A stretch of DNA of 64,000 nt from Durusdinium trenchii (GCA_963970005.1 CAXAMN010021001.1:1002800-1066799), one strand, 5' to 3'; shown: positions 24,501-33,645, numbered from the stretch's first letter. The notes: generated by a model from the letters alone, not told the origin. Numbers and translations: made by a program.

Positions 24501-27500
24501 TCTCGTTTGGGGCATCAACCAGGGTTTGGGGTGCGCCTCAGGAGGCGGGCGCGAAGCTCTGCAACCTACAAGGCCTTGCCAGCGGTCGATCGGTGGTCGA
24601 CGACTCTTTGAACGCACAGATTTGATGGGTATCATGTTTTTTTCAACCTCTACCTGCTATAATGCAGATGCTGTAAAGTGAAGCTGGAGAGCGCTTGGTG
24701 TGCAACAAGTTCTCTTTTTCTTCAGGAAGTGTTGAAATTCTACTTCAAGCTAGCTATTTGGCCAAGAATTCATGCCATGTGGCCGTAGCTACAGAAGTTA
24801 AACCATGACCAAATATAGAGTTTGGTGTTTCCTCTGTATGATCTGTATGGTGATACCCTCTAAACTTAATATAGTTGCTCATTCAAATCGTCCGGCCAAT
24901 CAGCCAAGCGCCAACAGTAAAATTGCATGCCCAAAGATGGTGATATTCATTCAACGTTGTGCTATCCAGGTACGACACCAATCCTTCTTCCACCTCGTCC
25001 TTTTTGGATGACCGTCGTTCATTCGTTCGTCCTCGGTCGATCGTCCGAACATGCATCCGAAGGACTCAACTCCATGTGGTTTCACCGGTGGGTATAAGTA
25101 TATATAGCTTATCCCCAACAAAAACAGCCCAACTCTTATCAAAACCTCACCCACCGATGCCCCCCGAAAACCTTCGAAGCCCCCCCCCAACCCGACCTTC
25201 GAGCGCGCTTCTCCTCGTGGAGGTGACGCCTTTCGGATCGAGGGCAGCAGCTGCCTTTGCGCCTCCGGCGGCGGGTTGGCGAAGGAGATCCTAGCAGTGC
25301 TGAAGGGTGCCTGAAGGCGGCGTGCGTTTTCAAGCGATGATGTTTGAGGATGGACGTTGGGCGTGAAGTCGCTGCAGCTGGGCTGACTGATGCATGGAAG
25401 GAGAAACTTGGAGAATCGAGAAATAGTGCTTTCGCCATACCTGGCTTTTGTACATAGAACGTGCTGGTGCCAGATGGAGGTGAGCTAAGTTCCCCATGAT
25501 CCACGGCCAAGAAGGAGCAGAATCAATCAGACATGTTAGACACAGTGGCGATATACACCGAGTTGGACCGTTGTTCTTTTAAGACTCACAGCCAGATGGA
25601 ACAGCTGCTGGACCACATTGATTCAGAGGCAATCCGAACTTCTATGCGAAAAGGTGTGTTGAAGACGTGTAGGGTGGAATCCTGGTGGAGGCAAAGGATC
25701 AGCTGCCAGATGAGAAAGGCTTGAAAGTCAAGAGCGAACACCTTTTTGACTGATTGCAGTTGAATCAAAGCACTTGTAACATTGTGTAACTCATTGTAAC
25801 TCGATATGTCTTGTTCAGATCCATCGGCCAATCAATCGGCTTTCTCAGGATGTTTGGAACAACCGTCACTGAGTTCTACCCCAATATAACTCATGCTATG
25901 TCACCAGTCAGTGTGGCACAAGACCCCGGACCGGACGACCGTGCCGGTCACGGCGTCCGTGCCGAGGTGCTGGTGCCGTGGATTGTTTGATGCTCCACCG
26001 GGCTCCAGAGAACGACCGGAAATTGGAGACGTTGTGGTGGCTGGGCGTCGTGACAGGGGGAACCCGTGACTGGGGTCCCCAACGAACGGACAACTAGAAG
26101 GTAAACTCATGTTTCAAGTCATATCATATATCGGAAAATAGAGTGAAGTCGCCGACGACCTTGGGTAGTATAGACATGTAAAAAAGTACATGAGATATTG
26201 ATATTGTAGAGATATGGTCCATATGGTAGTATAAATTTACTGTACATGTACTTTTTTTGCGTGGGTGTCTGTTGCGGGCCTGCGGCCCAACAAATCATCT
26301 CCCATGGTCTTCCGGTCCCAAGGTGGCATCACTACAAAGCCATCAAACAATCTAATCCAGTATATAATTTCACCAGAAATATGAAATGTGTATTTTTATT
26401 ATGTTTACAGAAAATTGATGTCCATAGGTCAAAATCGCACAATCAATCACCGCAGAGTGGAACACAAAAACATACATATTTTGGTGGCAAAGAACAAGTT
26501 GTTCTGTTATAAAAAGATGTACCCTCCCAAACAAAAAGTAGAAACTAAAAGCTGAACCAAACAAATAGATTCAACAACGGCTTTGAACAACAGCTTTGCT
26601 CCAAACATTGTCTCACACTAGTTAAGCAAAAAAATGCTTATGTATGCTTGTATTTAGTATTGACATGTATTGACGATTAGTTGATATTGGTTAACTATTT
26701 GTCTCGAGACAGCAGAATCAACTATTAGTTAGGAAATTGTTCAACTTGATCTATAGGTCTACCCCCCCAAGGGGTGTGCCTTTTGGCTTACATCGGGCTG
26801 CTATTAACCACGTTTTCTTGGGCTTGTTACTGGAATCCAGGTGGTTGATCATTTCGTGCATGAATTGTTCCAATGGGCTCGTTGTGCTGAAGCAGCTAGT
26901 GTTCCAACATGGTGGAACTGAGACATTCTTAAAGGATCAGAGCATGCTCGCCTGAGATCCCTGTAAGTGTTGTGCCGTCCTCTTCTAACTTTTGATTGGC
27001 AGAACTTTTGAGCACCTGAGACTCTTAATTCCTGGTCAATGTAAATTCCTTGTCCAATTTGCCCAGGTCTGTCTTGGAAGATGAGGCAGGTCCGCGGCAT
27101 GGTCAAAGAAGATCCAAGAACCCTTCCACACACCACTGATAACTCTGTGACTCTGTGTATAATCCATGGGATTGCCATATATGCCGCCCCATTGGGGTGG
27201 TGCCAGGGGGGTCAATGGGGCGGCAGTCCTATGGCAGTCCCATGGAGTCTATGGGATACGCATTTCACCGTCTTGGACATGCTTCGTTGGGTTTGCTCCC
27301 CTCCCGCATTCCCGTCGACGACATGGTTCCCATCGACCAGGTGAAAGCCGGGCGTGCCAAGTGCTTGGGCGCCTCGAACATCACGGCCGCCCAACTGGAG
27401 GCACGCGTGCATTGCACACGTGTGGATCGGGTTTGGCCAGAGAGCGGGTTGGAGGTCTTTGGATTTTGCTGGTGATTTGCTGGAGTATAGGAAGAACATT

Positions 27501-28580
27501 CTGAACACCCCCTGAGATAGATCCTATCCTCACAATATATCCTACCTACTAGTGATTGTTGAATCAGTGTTTTGCACATGTCCTAAGTGTTCCTGATCTC
27601 TCCCACCATGCACCTGTTCTTCCACCGTCATGTCAGTGAATATGAACCTTAGCTGCATGGCTAAGCAGAGGCTGACCTTTTGAGGATGAGCAGAGGAGAA
27701 CCATGTTCAGGACACAACTGAAAGAGAACCATGCTATTCAGGCCCAAGTCACAAACTCTTCAAGCCCTTCTTTGTCCATTTTCTTTATGGCTTAAATAAG
27801 TAAGACCAGGTGAATACACCGGGTTTTGGTTGATATACCCTTACAAGGTGGGTGTGGATTGCACTTTGCCCCGGGCGCAGCCCGGCGTCAGGTCTTGACC
27901 AGCCCGAAGCGGCCCGAGCGCTTCTGGCGCTGAGCTAAGCTGTGTCCGACCATGTGAAAATCGCCGGTACGGTACAATCATATACATAGAAACAAGAAGC
28001 TACTAGGGGCTCCTGGCATCGCTACTAGGAGCAAGGACGCTACTAGGGGCTCCTGGCCTTACTACTAGGAGCAATGTTCGCTACTAGGACGCTAGGATCT
28101 CAGTGCCGTTGCTGTCCACTCTTGGGCTTCCTATGCTTTTCTGAATTGTCATGCTTCTGGCGCTTTCGTCCCACCTCGGAGGTGGTTTTCGCCCAGAACA
28201 GCTGATGATGAAACGTATCCGCACGAAGGGCTGGTGACCTCCACGAAGGGGTTCCTGATTTAATGCCTGGCATTGCTTGAGATCATGGATGATCATGGAC
28301 AGTTGGTGTTTTCTCTTTTGTTGCTCAACATGCCCTTCTTTCCGAGTCGGAATGTCTTAAACAACCAAGGTCTCTTCAACCATTTACGTGGGATGATTGA
28401 ACCCACTGACTAATATGTTTCAATTTAGTTGAAACCACCAACCAGCTTGGGATTTGTCAGTCCAGTGTTTGTTCATCCACACGCCTAGTGTTTTGGTATC
28501 GCCAGCTCTTGGGGGTTCATCCACACGCCTTCCACAAGGCCAGCAGTGGTGCAGCTGAAGTGCTCTGTCTTCCACCAAGG
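12535..28580 (+). CDS. Aldo/keto reductase, multi-exon, interrupted by a nested gene
   Basis: NAD(P)H-dependent oxidoreductase of the aldo/keto reductase (TIM-barrel) family; probably soluble. Exons by eye: 12535-12563 (RFGVPVPTG), 13285-13344 (TWKLSPSEAEESVAAALREG), 13749-13834 (VRHVDTAAEYGTEEAVARG), 14783-14827 (VPRDEIFVNLKAWPS), 15986-16064 (AAETAEELREVIATSFNQWG), 25967-26036 (GAVDCLMLHRAPEN), 27067-27085 (SVLEDE), 27341-27400 (VKAGRAKCLGASNITAAQLE), 28539 to about 28580 (PAVVQLKCSVFHQ). The order matches the family: GTWK, the HVDTA..YG.E catalytic Asp/Tyr region, the substrate Lys (LKAW), VD.L.LHR with the catalytic His, KAG....G.SN, and P.V.Q. All acceptors are AG|G; donors are GC, GA and GT. 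Phases agree across the 9.9-kb intron 16065-25966, which contains a complete phosphatase gene. The 5' start, the border of exon 1 (a one-base slip) and the C-terminal third (perhaps 28.6-29.3 kb) are unresolved. Confidence 0.8.
13809..13845 (+). repeat. Tandem 17-bp duplication at a GC splice donor
   Basis: TTGAAAGCAGGATGGAG occurs twice, at 13809-13825 and 13829-13845. Each copy contains a GAAA|GCAGG donor candidate for the third aldo/keto reductase exon. Only the second copy leaves the exon in phase 0, as the next exon (14783) requires, and gives the family's usual spacing. Confidence 0.75.
13996..14100 (+). repeat. Dispersed ~110-bp element, copy 1
   Basis: Starts with GTCTGTCCGTTCTTTCCTGTAA and continues with ACAGTCAGTAAACAAT, then a ...CATCATCATCCA..GTTAC segment and ...TTAGG/ATAGG..AGACC. 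A direct copy lies at 18285-18402. This copy is in the third intron of the aldo/keto reductase gene. It has no coding potential. Confidence 0.8.
14261..14345. repeat. Foldback element (family A)
   Basis: Imperfect terminal inverted repeats: GAGACCCACATGGAGCCTAA at the left and, at the right, TTTTGAGGTTCCATGTGAGT CTC. The interior contains CCAACCCAGTGGTTTT, the inverse of the AAAACCACTGG interior of the copies at 42.8 and 51.1 kb. Confidence 0.65.
14865..14955. repeat. GGAGCCCTAGGG hairpin repeat (family D)
   Basis: Begins CCCTAGGGCTCCAACCATCT and ends GCTGGTTGGAGCCCTAGGG, an inverted-repeat pair around about 50 bp. Related copies are at 10163-10177, 20850-20932, 21082-21117 and 22143-22170. 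It lies just 3' of the reductase exon at 14783-14827. Confidence 0.7.
15725..15798 (+). repeat. CCGTGCCACTATC dispersed repeat (family C)
   Basis: Runs ATAGACCCCCTACAGATAAG, TTCGTAGATCTCCAGGTAGA, AAATG...GACAGGAAACCGTGCCACTATCT. It matches the reverse complement of 841-924 and, more loosely, 48986-49051. Next to it, TTTGGAACCACTGGTTACC-type words occur at about 15657, 15806 and 15880. Confidence 0.65.
16931..16942 (+). promoter_or_regulatory. Candidate spliced-leader trans-splice acceptor of the nested gene
   Basis: A pyrimidine-rich run ends in CCCACTTCAG immediately followed by TC and the ATG at 16943. In dinoflagellates, mRNAs receive a spliced leader at an unpaired AG just upstream of the start codon, so this AG is the natural candidate. 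The frame stays open upstream, so an internal exon border is also possible. Confidence 0.4.
16943..25314 (+). CDS. Inositol monophosphatase family protein, 14 exons
   Basis: Mg-dependent phosphatase of the inositol monophosphatase / 3'(2'),5'-bisphosphate nucleotidase superfamily. Exons: 16943-17029, 17260-17370, 18011-18086, 18672-18763, 19496-19516, 20194-20244, 20719-20740, 21462-21533, 21826-21917, 22240-22307, 23001-23082, 23674-23718, 24542-24572, 25223-25314. They total 942 nt, 313 codons plus TGA, a usual length. Signatures in order: DPVTQTD, LIGEES (metal Glu), WIVDPIDGTTNF (metal Asps), VSLGFCVG, PVLGVVYDP, AYLNGAQL, LGTAVLSLCWVACGRANAYY, PWDYAAG (C-terminal metal Asp), EAGAKL. Donors are seven GT, five GC and one GA; all thirteen acceptors are AG|G. 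The N-terminal 29 residues carry a hydrophobic segment then RSRRK, suggesting a signal or membrane anchor. The substrate cannot be told from sequence. Exon 2 could start further 5' (about 17188). Confidence 0.92.
18285..18402 (+). repeat. Dispersed ~110-bp element, copy 2
   Basis: Matches 13996-14100 along its length (GTCTGTCCGTTCTTACCTGCAA, then ACAGTCAGTCAACAATGATC, CATCATCATCCATTGTTACAGG). It lies in the third intron of the nested phosphatase gene, between the exons ending at 18086 and starting at 18672. The direct orientation and similar length suggest a mobile or intron-seeding element. Confidence 0.8.
20850..20932. repeat. Double GGAGCCCTAGGG hairpin (family D)
   Basis: Two related hairpins in tandem: CTCCAAGTACCTCCTCAGAA GGTATTTG and CTCCAAACACCTTCTCAGAA GGTACTTGGAGCCCTAGGG. 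It lies in the intron between the phosphatase exons at 20719 and 21462. Further copies follow at 21082-21117 and 22143-22170. Confidence 0.7.
27158..27257. mobile_element. MITE-like element (family B), diverged copy
   Basis: The left arm ATAATCCATGGGATTGCCATA and right arm TATGGCAGTCCCATGGAGTC are inverted, with GGGGGGTCAATGGGGCGGCA inside, resembling the family's interior on the other strand. It lies in the reductase intron between the exons at 27067-27085 and 27341. Confidence 0.55.
27999..28095 (+). repeat. Tandem repeat, two ~47-bp units with internal hairpins
   Basis: Two copies of a unit beginning GCTACTAGGGGCTCCTGGC and containing CTACTAGGAGCAA, followed by a third partial CGCTACTAGGACGC. 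GGGGCTCC and GGAGC can pair within each unit. Unit spacing is unlike a CRISPR array and there is no unique spacer. Confidence 0.75.
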
Positions 28581-29873
28581 AGACGTATCGCATGTTGCGA
28601 TCGTTTCTTTTGGCCAACCGCAATGGGACACTCATGTTGGTGCGAAGCCCGTGCGCGCTTCGTCCTGCGCCACGGTAGCTGCCTTGCCCAACCGATTCAG
28701 ATGCACCGCAGTCCGGATTGTGGTGAATCACGGTCTGCTCGCTGGTCACAGATGAAACAAAAACACACCTACCTAGCGCTTCCTGTTGGGGTGCCCTGTC
28801 TGGAGACCTGTTTAGGAGATATCCAGCCAGGTGACCCCGTGTCCGGAAGCAGCTGGTATAGAGTGCCTGATTCCTTAGATCCAACGGAGATCCACTGGGC
28901 TGCAACGGGGGACTTCCTAGGAAGGTCCCAAAAGGGTGGATCCTTTACTCCCAAATCGTCGATGTTTGACGAGAGAAGGAGGGAATGATCCCAATCCCCA
29001 ATAGAAACAACTGGGCTGGGCCTAGCAGAGGGACATGGCCTGCTACGAAATGTCGATGTTTCACTCACATGCTTCACACACCACAATGAGTTTTTGTTGG
29101 GAACATCCCTCCTACAATCCGGTGATGTGATGATGTGGGGTCTCCTATTTCTGAAATCCTCACTTTGCACAGGAGGATATTTCATCGAGAATGCCTCCGC
29201 ACTGTGGCAGATACTGCGGAGCAAACGAACCTCAGCTGCTCAAAGAGCGTCCGCGTCGCGCATCATGGCCGGCATCAAAACGATGGTGGATCCAGGATTT
29301 CACAATGATCCAGTGACTCCAGTGGATGACTGTGAAAACAAACCAGTTTTCCTAAGGGGTCAAGTGGAACATGTTTGTATCGTGCTTCTTTTGGAGCCAT
29401 TTCGTTGCAGGTTGCTCCAAATTATGCTGAGGGTACCTGAGATGTTCGATTTGAAAAGCCTTCAGGAAAAGACAATATTTTGGGTGATTGGTGGTCCAAA
29501 ATAGAGGTCATTCAGATTCAAGAGATACATGGCCAATGCAGAGGATGCTTTCTTGAATTTTCCACTGCAGCATTTGCTCCAGCCGTGTGACAGAGTGCAG
29601 CCGCTTCGGGGCTGAGGCAAACACTTCCGGCCGAGGGGCTGCCGTTCGAACCGGATCGAACGGAGAGATCAATGAAGTTATAGTTAAGCCGCTAATAATA
29701 TAAGTTATAGTCTATAGTTATATTAAGTTATATATTTGACATGTTTGTTCCAACTCCATATATACATCGTCCCTGGTTTCACATCCGATCCAACCTTTCG
29801 CTTCACTCCTTTCGCTCGTCAGACCTAACTTGGGGGGCCCAGAGGAGTCGGGGCCCCGCTGCGGTTTGTGGCG

Positions 29874-31127
29874 ATGGAGGTGTCGTTCGTGCTGCTGAAT
29901 GGTCAAGGATTTCTTCTGGAAGTGATGCCAGATCTTACCGGTCGGGAGCTCAAGCAGCTGATCAAAGAGAAGCTGGGGAAAGACCAGCTCATGGCAACAA
30001 GCATCGAGGTGGTTTTTGGGGATTGCAAGTTGCTGGACGATGATAAACTTGCAGATGTGGGTGTCTCTGCAGAGTCGCAGATGACCATAATCCTGAAAGA
30101 AAACATCGCCAGATGTTCTCATCATTATCAGCTGGTCGGATGTGTTCGTGAGTTTGATGTGGAGTCTTTGATGGTGGTCGAAGTCCCGAACGATGTGTCT
30201 CAGATTGATTCAGGAGCCTTCCGAAGCTGCAGCAGTGTGGCTAAACTCATCATCCCTGACTCAGTGACAAAGATTGGAGAAGAAGCCGTTGCAAATTGCA
30301 AACATTTAGCACATGTGACCATACCCGACTCAGTGACAGTGATTGAGGCCGGTGCCTTTAGTTGCTGTTCCTCTTTGGCAAGTGTGACCATCCCCGAGTC
30401 GTTGACCCACATTCCAAACGTTGCCTTCTGGGGCTGCAGCTCTTTGGCAAGTGTGATCATCCCCCAGTCAGTGTCCCACATTGGAAATGGTGCCTTCTTT
30501 GATTGTGTGTCTTTGGCTAGTGTTGACATCCCCAACTCAGTGATTCACATTGGGCCTTCTGCCTTCGAAGGGTGCAAATCTTTGACAGGTGTGACCATAC
30601 CCAACTCAGTCGCCAACATTTGGGGTAGTACCTTCAAACATTGCGGTTCTTTGACTACCGTGACTATCCCTGATTCCGTGACGCGCATTTGGGAGAATGC
30701 CTTCGATGGCTGCAGTTCTTTGACCAGTGTGACCATCCCCGACTCCGTGACGGAGATTGGTGCATGTGCCTTTGCCAACTGCAGCTCTTTGGCAAGTGTG
30801 ATCCTTTCCAAGTCGATCTTACAGATTGGCCCTGGAGCCTTCCGGAATTGCAGCTCGGAGTTGACAGTTTCATCTGGTGCTCAGACGTTGACGCCGCGCA
30901 GGCTTCAACGGGGCTACAGCAAAAGGGTGCGCAATGCAGCCAGACGTGGCACCGGGTCACCCTGGTGGACCACCGATCGATTGAATCAGAAGCAGAATCA
31001 CCTACCAGGCTGGAGGTCTACCTACCAGGGTGCACAGGGGTTCCGGGTCTTGACCATTCTTGACCTACAGCCATATGACATCAGACTACCCTTTATCCAA
31101 CAATCAGAAAGTGGATCACCTGTCTGA
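29874..31127 (+). CDS. Ubiquitin-like plus BspA-type LRR_5 repeat protein, intronless
   Basis: A single uninterrupted frame of 417 codons, far beyond chance in this window. Residues 1 to about 76 (MEVSFVLLNGQGFLLEVMPD and onward to MTIILKE) resemble a ubiquitin fold. Residues about 100-325 are ten 23-residue repeats of the type IPDSVTxIGxxAFxxCSSLASV, the LRR_5/BspA class common in protists and probably a protein-binding solenoid. The last about 90 residues lack repeats and are basic, so the true 3' end might be earlier through splicing. I chose the ATG at 29874; a GTG six bases upstream is not a likely eukaryotic start. No signal peptide or membrane segment is visible. Lack of introns contrasts with its neighbours and fits origin by retroposition, common for dinoflagellate multicopy families. 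Confidence 0.93.
   Translation: MEVSFVLLNGQGFLLEVMPDLTGRELKQLIKEKLGKDQLMATSIEVVFGDCKLLDDDKLADVGVSAESQMTIILKENIARCSHHYQLVGCVREFDVESLMVVEVPNDVSQIDSGAFRSCSSVAKLIIPDSVTKIGEEAVANCKHLAHVTIPDSVTVIEAGAFSCCSSLASVTIPESLTHIPNVAFWGCSSLASVIIPQSVSHIGNGAFFDCVSLASVDIPNSVIHIGPSAFEGCKSLTGVTIPNSVANIWGSTFKHCGSLTTVTIPDSVTRIWENAFDGCSSLTSVTIPDSVTEIGACAFANCSSLASVILSKSILQIGPGAFRNCSSELTVSSGAQTLTPRRLQRGYSKRVRNAARRGTGSPWWTTDRLNQKQNHLPGWRSTYQGAQGFRVLTILDLQPYDIRLPFIQQSESGSPV
30186..30875 (+). repeat. 69-bp coding tandem repeats of the LRR gene
   Basis: Ten 23-codon units, each with a TC(C/T)-GACTC-GTGAC-type core encoding IPDSVT and a TGC-AGC-TCTTTGGC-type segment encoding CSSLA. Units are diverged at synonymous and surface positions but keep the I..S...I...AF..C..L pattern. 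Confidence 0.85.
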
Positions 31128-31593
31128 GAGGAGGTATAGTGGGCTACGTGTGTCCATGTGTGCCCTTAACCGTGGCTACGCGAAAAGCATCGCAGTGCTG
31201 GTTGATAAGTTGTGGATGTGACGCGTCGACGGTGGTTTGTTTGTTGCACATGTGGTTCTGTGGTTCCCATAGCAAGATAGCTGATCACCAGGGTTCCCAG
31301 ATGAAAATCTGTTTAACTGAGATCCGTCTTTTTTACAGGGACCTGATCATGCCCCAACATTGTGTGGTTTCCCCAGAAAGAAAAAAACACTTGCAGTTCC
31401 TTTGAACTTTAATACAAAAAGGTCGACCATGCATGGCTTGCTGGGAAGCTGGGCTTGCCAGTATGTACTTGCATACATGCCCGAGCTTGGTGCTTTGCTT
31501 TTTACATCTACTACCTGCCCAGTTGGTAGTTCAACGGTAACCTTTCTCGTGGACCCCTCACTCAAATCCGGCAGCTGCCAGTTCGGTGTTCAT

Positions 31594-31690
31594 CTCATGG
31601 CCTCATGGGGCGTCCCACGGTTCGACCTCACCGGCTTTGGTGTTTGGATCGCGGCGCCCGAGCTCAGGGATCATTCCCGTGGGCATCTCG
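31594..31690. other. GC-rich exon-like segment, strand unclear
   Basis: Both strands read openly. The + strand gives VPRFDLTGFGVWIAAPELRD; the - strand gives GMIPELGRRDPNTKAGEVEP followed shortly by a stop, with MPSHGLMQECNGLNN before it. Neither has a decisive family match or clear splice border. The neighbouring genes are on the + strand. Confidence 0.2.
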
Positions 31691-32186
31691 TTGTTCAATC
31701 CGTTGCACTCCTGCATCAGTCCGTGGCTGGGCATCAGAAACAGACACCACACGAACAGCTGGCTCGTTTTACAGCACATGGTCGTTGTCGTTGTCGTCGT
31801 CGTTGTTATATAGTAAACTCCCCGGGTTTGGCTTCGGAGAGGATGTTTTGAGGCCAAGAAAGCCTCCAAAGAATATGACGGGAATCTCGGACAGGACGAA
31901 CTCGGACACTCAACCTCACCCCAGGAATTGTGCCTGTGTGTGAGTGGCAAAACAAGACACCGCGGCACATATATGGGATCACCCAGGCTTCCTTGAGCTG
32001 CATGATGGTGAGGCTGAGGTAGGGAATTCAACAAACATTCCATACAACTCCTCACCGTTTATGAGTTTTTGTGAAGTTCCAATATACACACATCCCAATG
32101 CAGACACTCTATGTGCATGCTACATGGACACCGTTCAACCGCCCGAATGATCCCGAATGTAGATACATATGCGTCGGGTTCGCGAG

Positions 32187-32325
32187 GCTTGAGGAGCCCT
32201 TGTGTCGCCACTGGGCCAAGCAGCTGAGCTCCAGTCCCGCCCAGCTGCCTCTCGGCGCGGAGGGCAGCGAAACGGAGGAGACACTTTCATTGCTGGCCTG
32301 GGCTGAAGAAGCCTGTTTGGATTGA
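32187..32325 (+). CDS. Terminal exon of an unrecognised gene
   Basis: The acceptor TTCGCGAG|G opens a frame reading LEEPLCRHWAKQLSSSPAQL, then GAEGSETEETLSLLAWAEEA and CLD, ending at TGA 32323-32325. Composition is strongly coding (two helices with an acidic linker). The upstream exon is not identified. It could be the tail of a gene starting after the LRR gene, or the missing C-terminus of the reductase (the SPAQL word resembles its C-terminal part), but I cannot show that. Confidence 0.4.
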
Positions 32326-32348
32326 TTTCTCTACCCTCCGAATACATC

Positions 32349-32421
32349 ACATGGAAGTGGAGGTCACCTCCTGTTGGTAAAGGAAAGTAGTCTTCCAGCA
32401 AACTGTCTTCCACTTCCATGT
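32349..32421. repeat. Foldback element (family A)
   Basis: Perfect 13-bp inverted ends ACATGGAAGTGGA and TCCACTTCCATGT around a 47-bp centre with TTGGTAAAGGAAAGTAGTCT. Related elements are at 44.7, 55.6 and 60.4 kb. Confidence 0.75.
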
Positions 32422-32929
32422 TAGTGAGTCAGAGTGTAAAGAATTCTGGCCCAGTTTGCGAGGGGTTCTTCTCATTTCTTTCCCATGGACACACACACAT
32501 GGAGAGTTTCTAGATGTTTGAGGTGTTCTGTAGCTCGTCCGTCGAAGTAGGCATTCTTGATGGGTTCAGTCTCACAGATGATCGGTTTGATATCAAATAC
32601 TCACACTAAGAAGCTTAGAGCAGCTAGAGCGACTGAAGATCACTGAAGCATGCCACAGTCACACGGGAGAAATCAGTTGTTTTGAGGTTCTACTTGAATC
32701 TTCCATAATCTTCCAGACTGTATGTGACTGATATTTTTCTGTAATTGTTTGGAGGGTTAATGATCCTCCAACAGAGGACTTTGTTTCTGAGTCAGAACTT
32801 CAGAACGATAGTATACAGTATGCTGAGATATTCAGACAGCTTGATTGAAATTGCTTTGGTTTTCACCCCAACCTTGGATGGCAATCTTGGATGCCTACGA
32901 GGCCACTTCTTTTGTTCATGTGAAGTGCC

Positions 32930-33153
32930 ACTTGCAATCGTCGCCTTCGACCTCCCCTCAGTTTGTCCCACTGGACGGTGGCAATGGGCGTTTGTCCGCT
33001 GCTGCGCTGTTCTCCTCACCACGCCGTCGTCTTCAGCACCTCGTTGCAGATCCCATCCTGCTTGGCCGCTCGGAGAACAGCGGGGTTCTAGAGCCTGGAA
33101 CCCGGGCGGGTGCTCGGAATGACACGGTGGTGCTGGTGGGCAAGCTATCATAA
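32930..33153 (+). CDS. Possible exon, unrecognised
   Basis: An open frame with QFVPLDGGNGRLSAAALFSS, RRRLQHLVADPILLGRSENS and ARNDTVVLVGKLS, ending at TAA 33151-33153. There is a possible acceptor (CCTCCCCTCAG) and a GTGCTC donor candidate at about 33110. Composition is moderately coding and no family is recognised. Confidence 0.3.
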
Positions 33154-33489
33154 TTACAAAATCATAATTGCATGGGGATTGGACCAAATCTATGGCCCCC
33201 TTGCCGAATTGGACCATCCCCAATAACAACGTTCCCATAAGATCCCATAAGCATATATATGTCCGTCTTCCACATACTAAAATTCCTTGGTGGTTCACAG
33301 ATGGGCAATTTTGGAAGGGCTGCACATCACACAAAAGAGAAGCGAAGTGCTGCACCTGAGTGCCCACTGACAAAAGTGGTCACTTGAATTTATTCCAGTG
33401 CTTTGCAGAGTTGTATAGTATCAGAGTTGTTTTATCATCCAGGAGTTCCAACGGGGTGTTTGCAGAATATGTGTTTATGTTTGCTCCAA

Positions 33490-33645
33490 AAGAAGCTGCG
33501 CGTTCCCCACTTGGCGAGCGACGATCTTATTCCGTTCACCCCGTCGTTTTTGCCGACGTGGAAACCGTGCTGCACAGACGTCGCCGACCTGACCAGGTCG
33601 CCGCCCTGACCAGCCTCTCCAACCTGACCGAGACGTTACCGGTCT
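33490..33645 (+). CDS. Possible exon, frame uncertain
   Basis: A GC-rich island open in two frames: one reads KLRVPHLASDDLIPFTPSFL, the other VETVLHRRRRPDQVAALTSL, then SNLTETLPV and TGA. No splice border decides between them. Confidence 0.2.

Larger units (their letters stand above)
16065..25966 (+). other. 9.9-kb intron of the reductase gene containing another gene
   Basis: The donor GCAGAG|GTGAGC at 16064/16065 and the acceptor GCCGAG|GTGCTG at 25966/25967 share GAGGTG, like other introns here. Joining them gives ...NQWGAFGSR then G then AGAVDCLMLHR in frame, with family-appropriate spacing. The whole inositol-monophosphatase-like gene lies between. The alternative is that the two halves belong to different reductase copies; against this, they overlap in no segment and their phases match. 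Confidence 0.65.

Noticed and set aside
27880-27936. Reading GLDQPEAARALLALS plus stop as the last reductase exon
   Set aside because: It resembles a reductase C-terminus superficially, but the family-ordered exon PAVVQLKCSVFHQ lies downstream at 28539, so it cannot be the end of the same gene.
27999-28095. CRISPR-like array
   Set aside because: Only two to three units, no distinct spacers, eukaryotic intron context.
29170-29290. Segment GYFIENASALWQILRSKRTS as the C-terminal reductase exon
   Set aside because: Suggestive of an ENA..W motif, but three frames are open, borders do not fix one, and the link to 28539 is missing; kept only as a possibility.
29868-29873. GTG as start of the LRR gene
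   Set aside because: The architecture is eukaryotic, and an ATG follows six bases later at the natural beginning of the ubiquitin-like fold.
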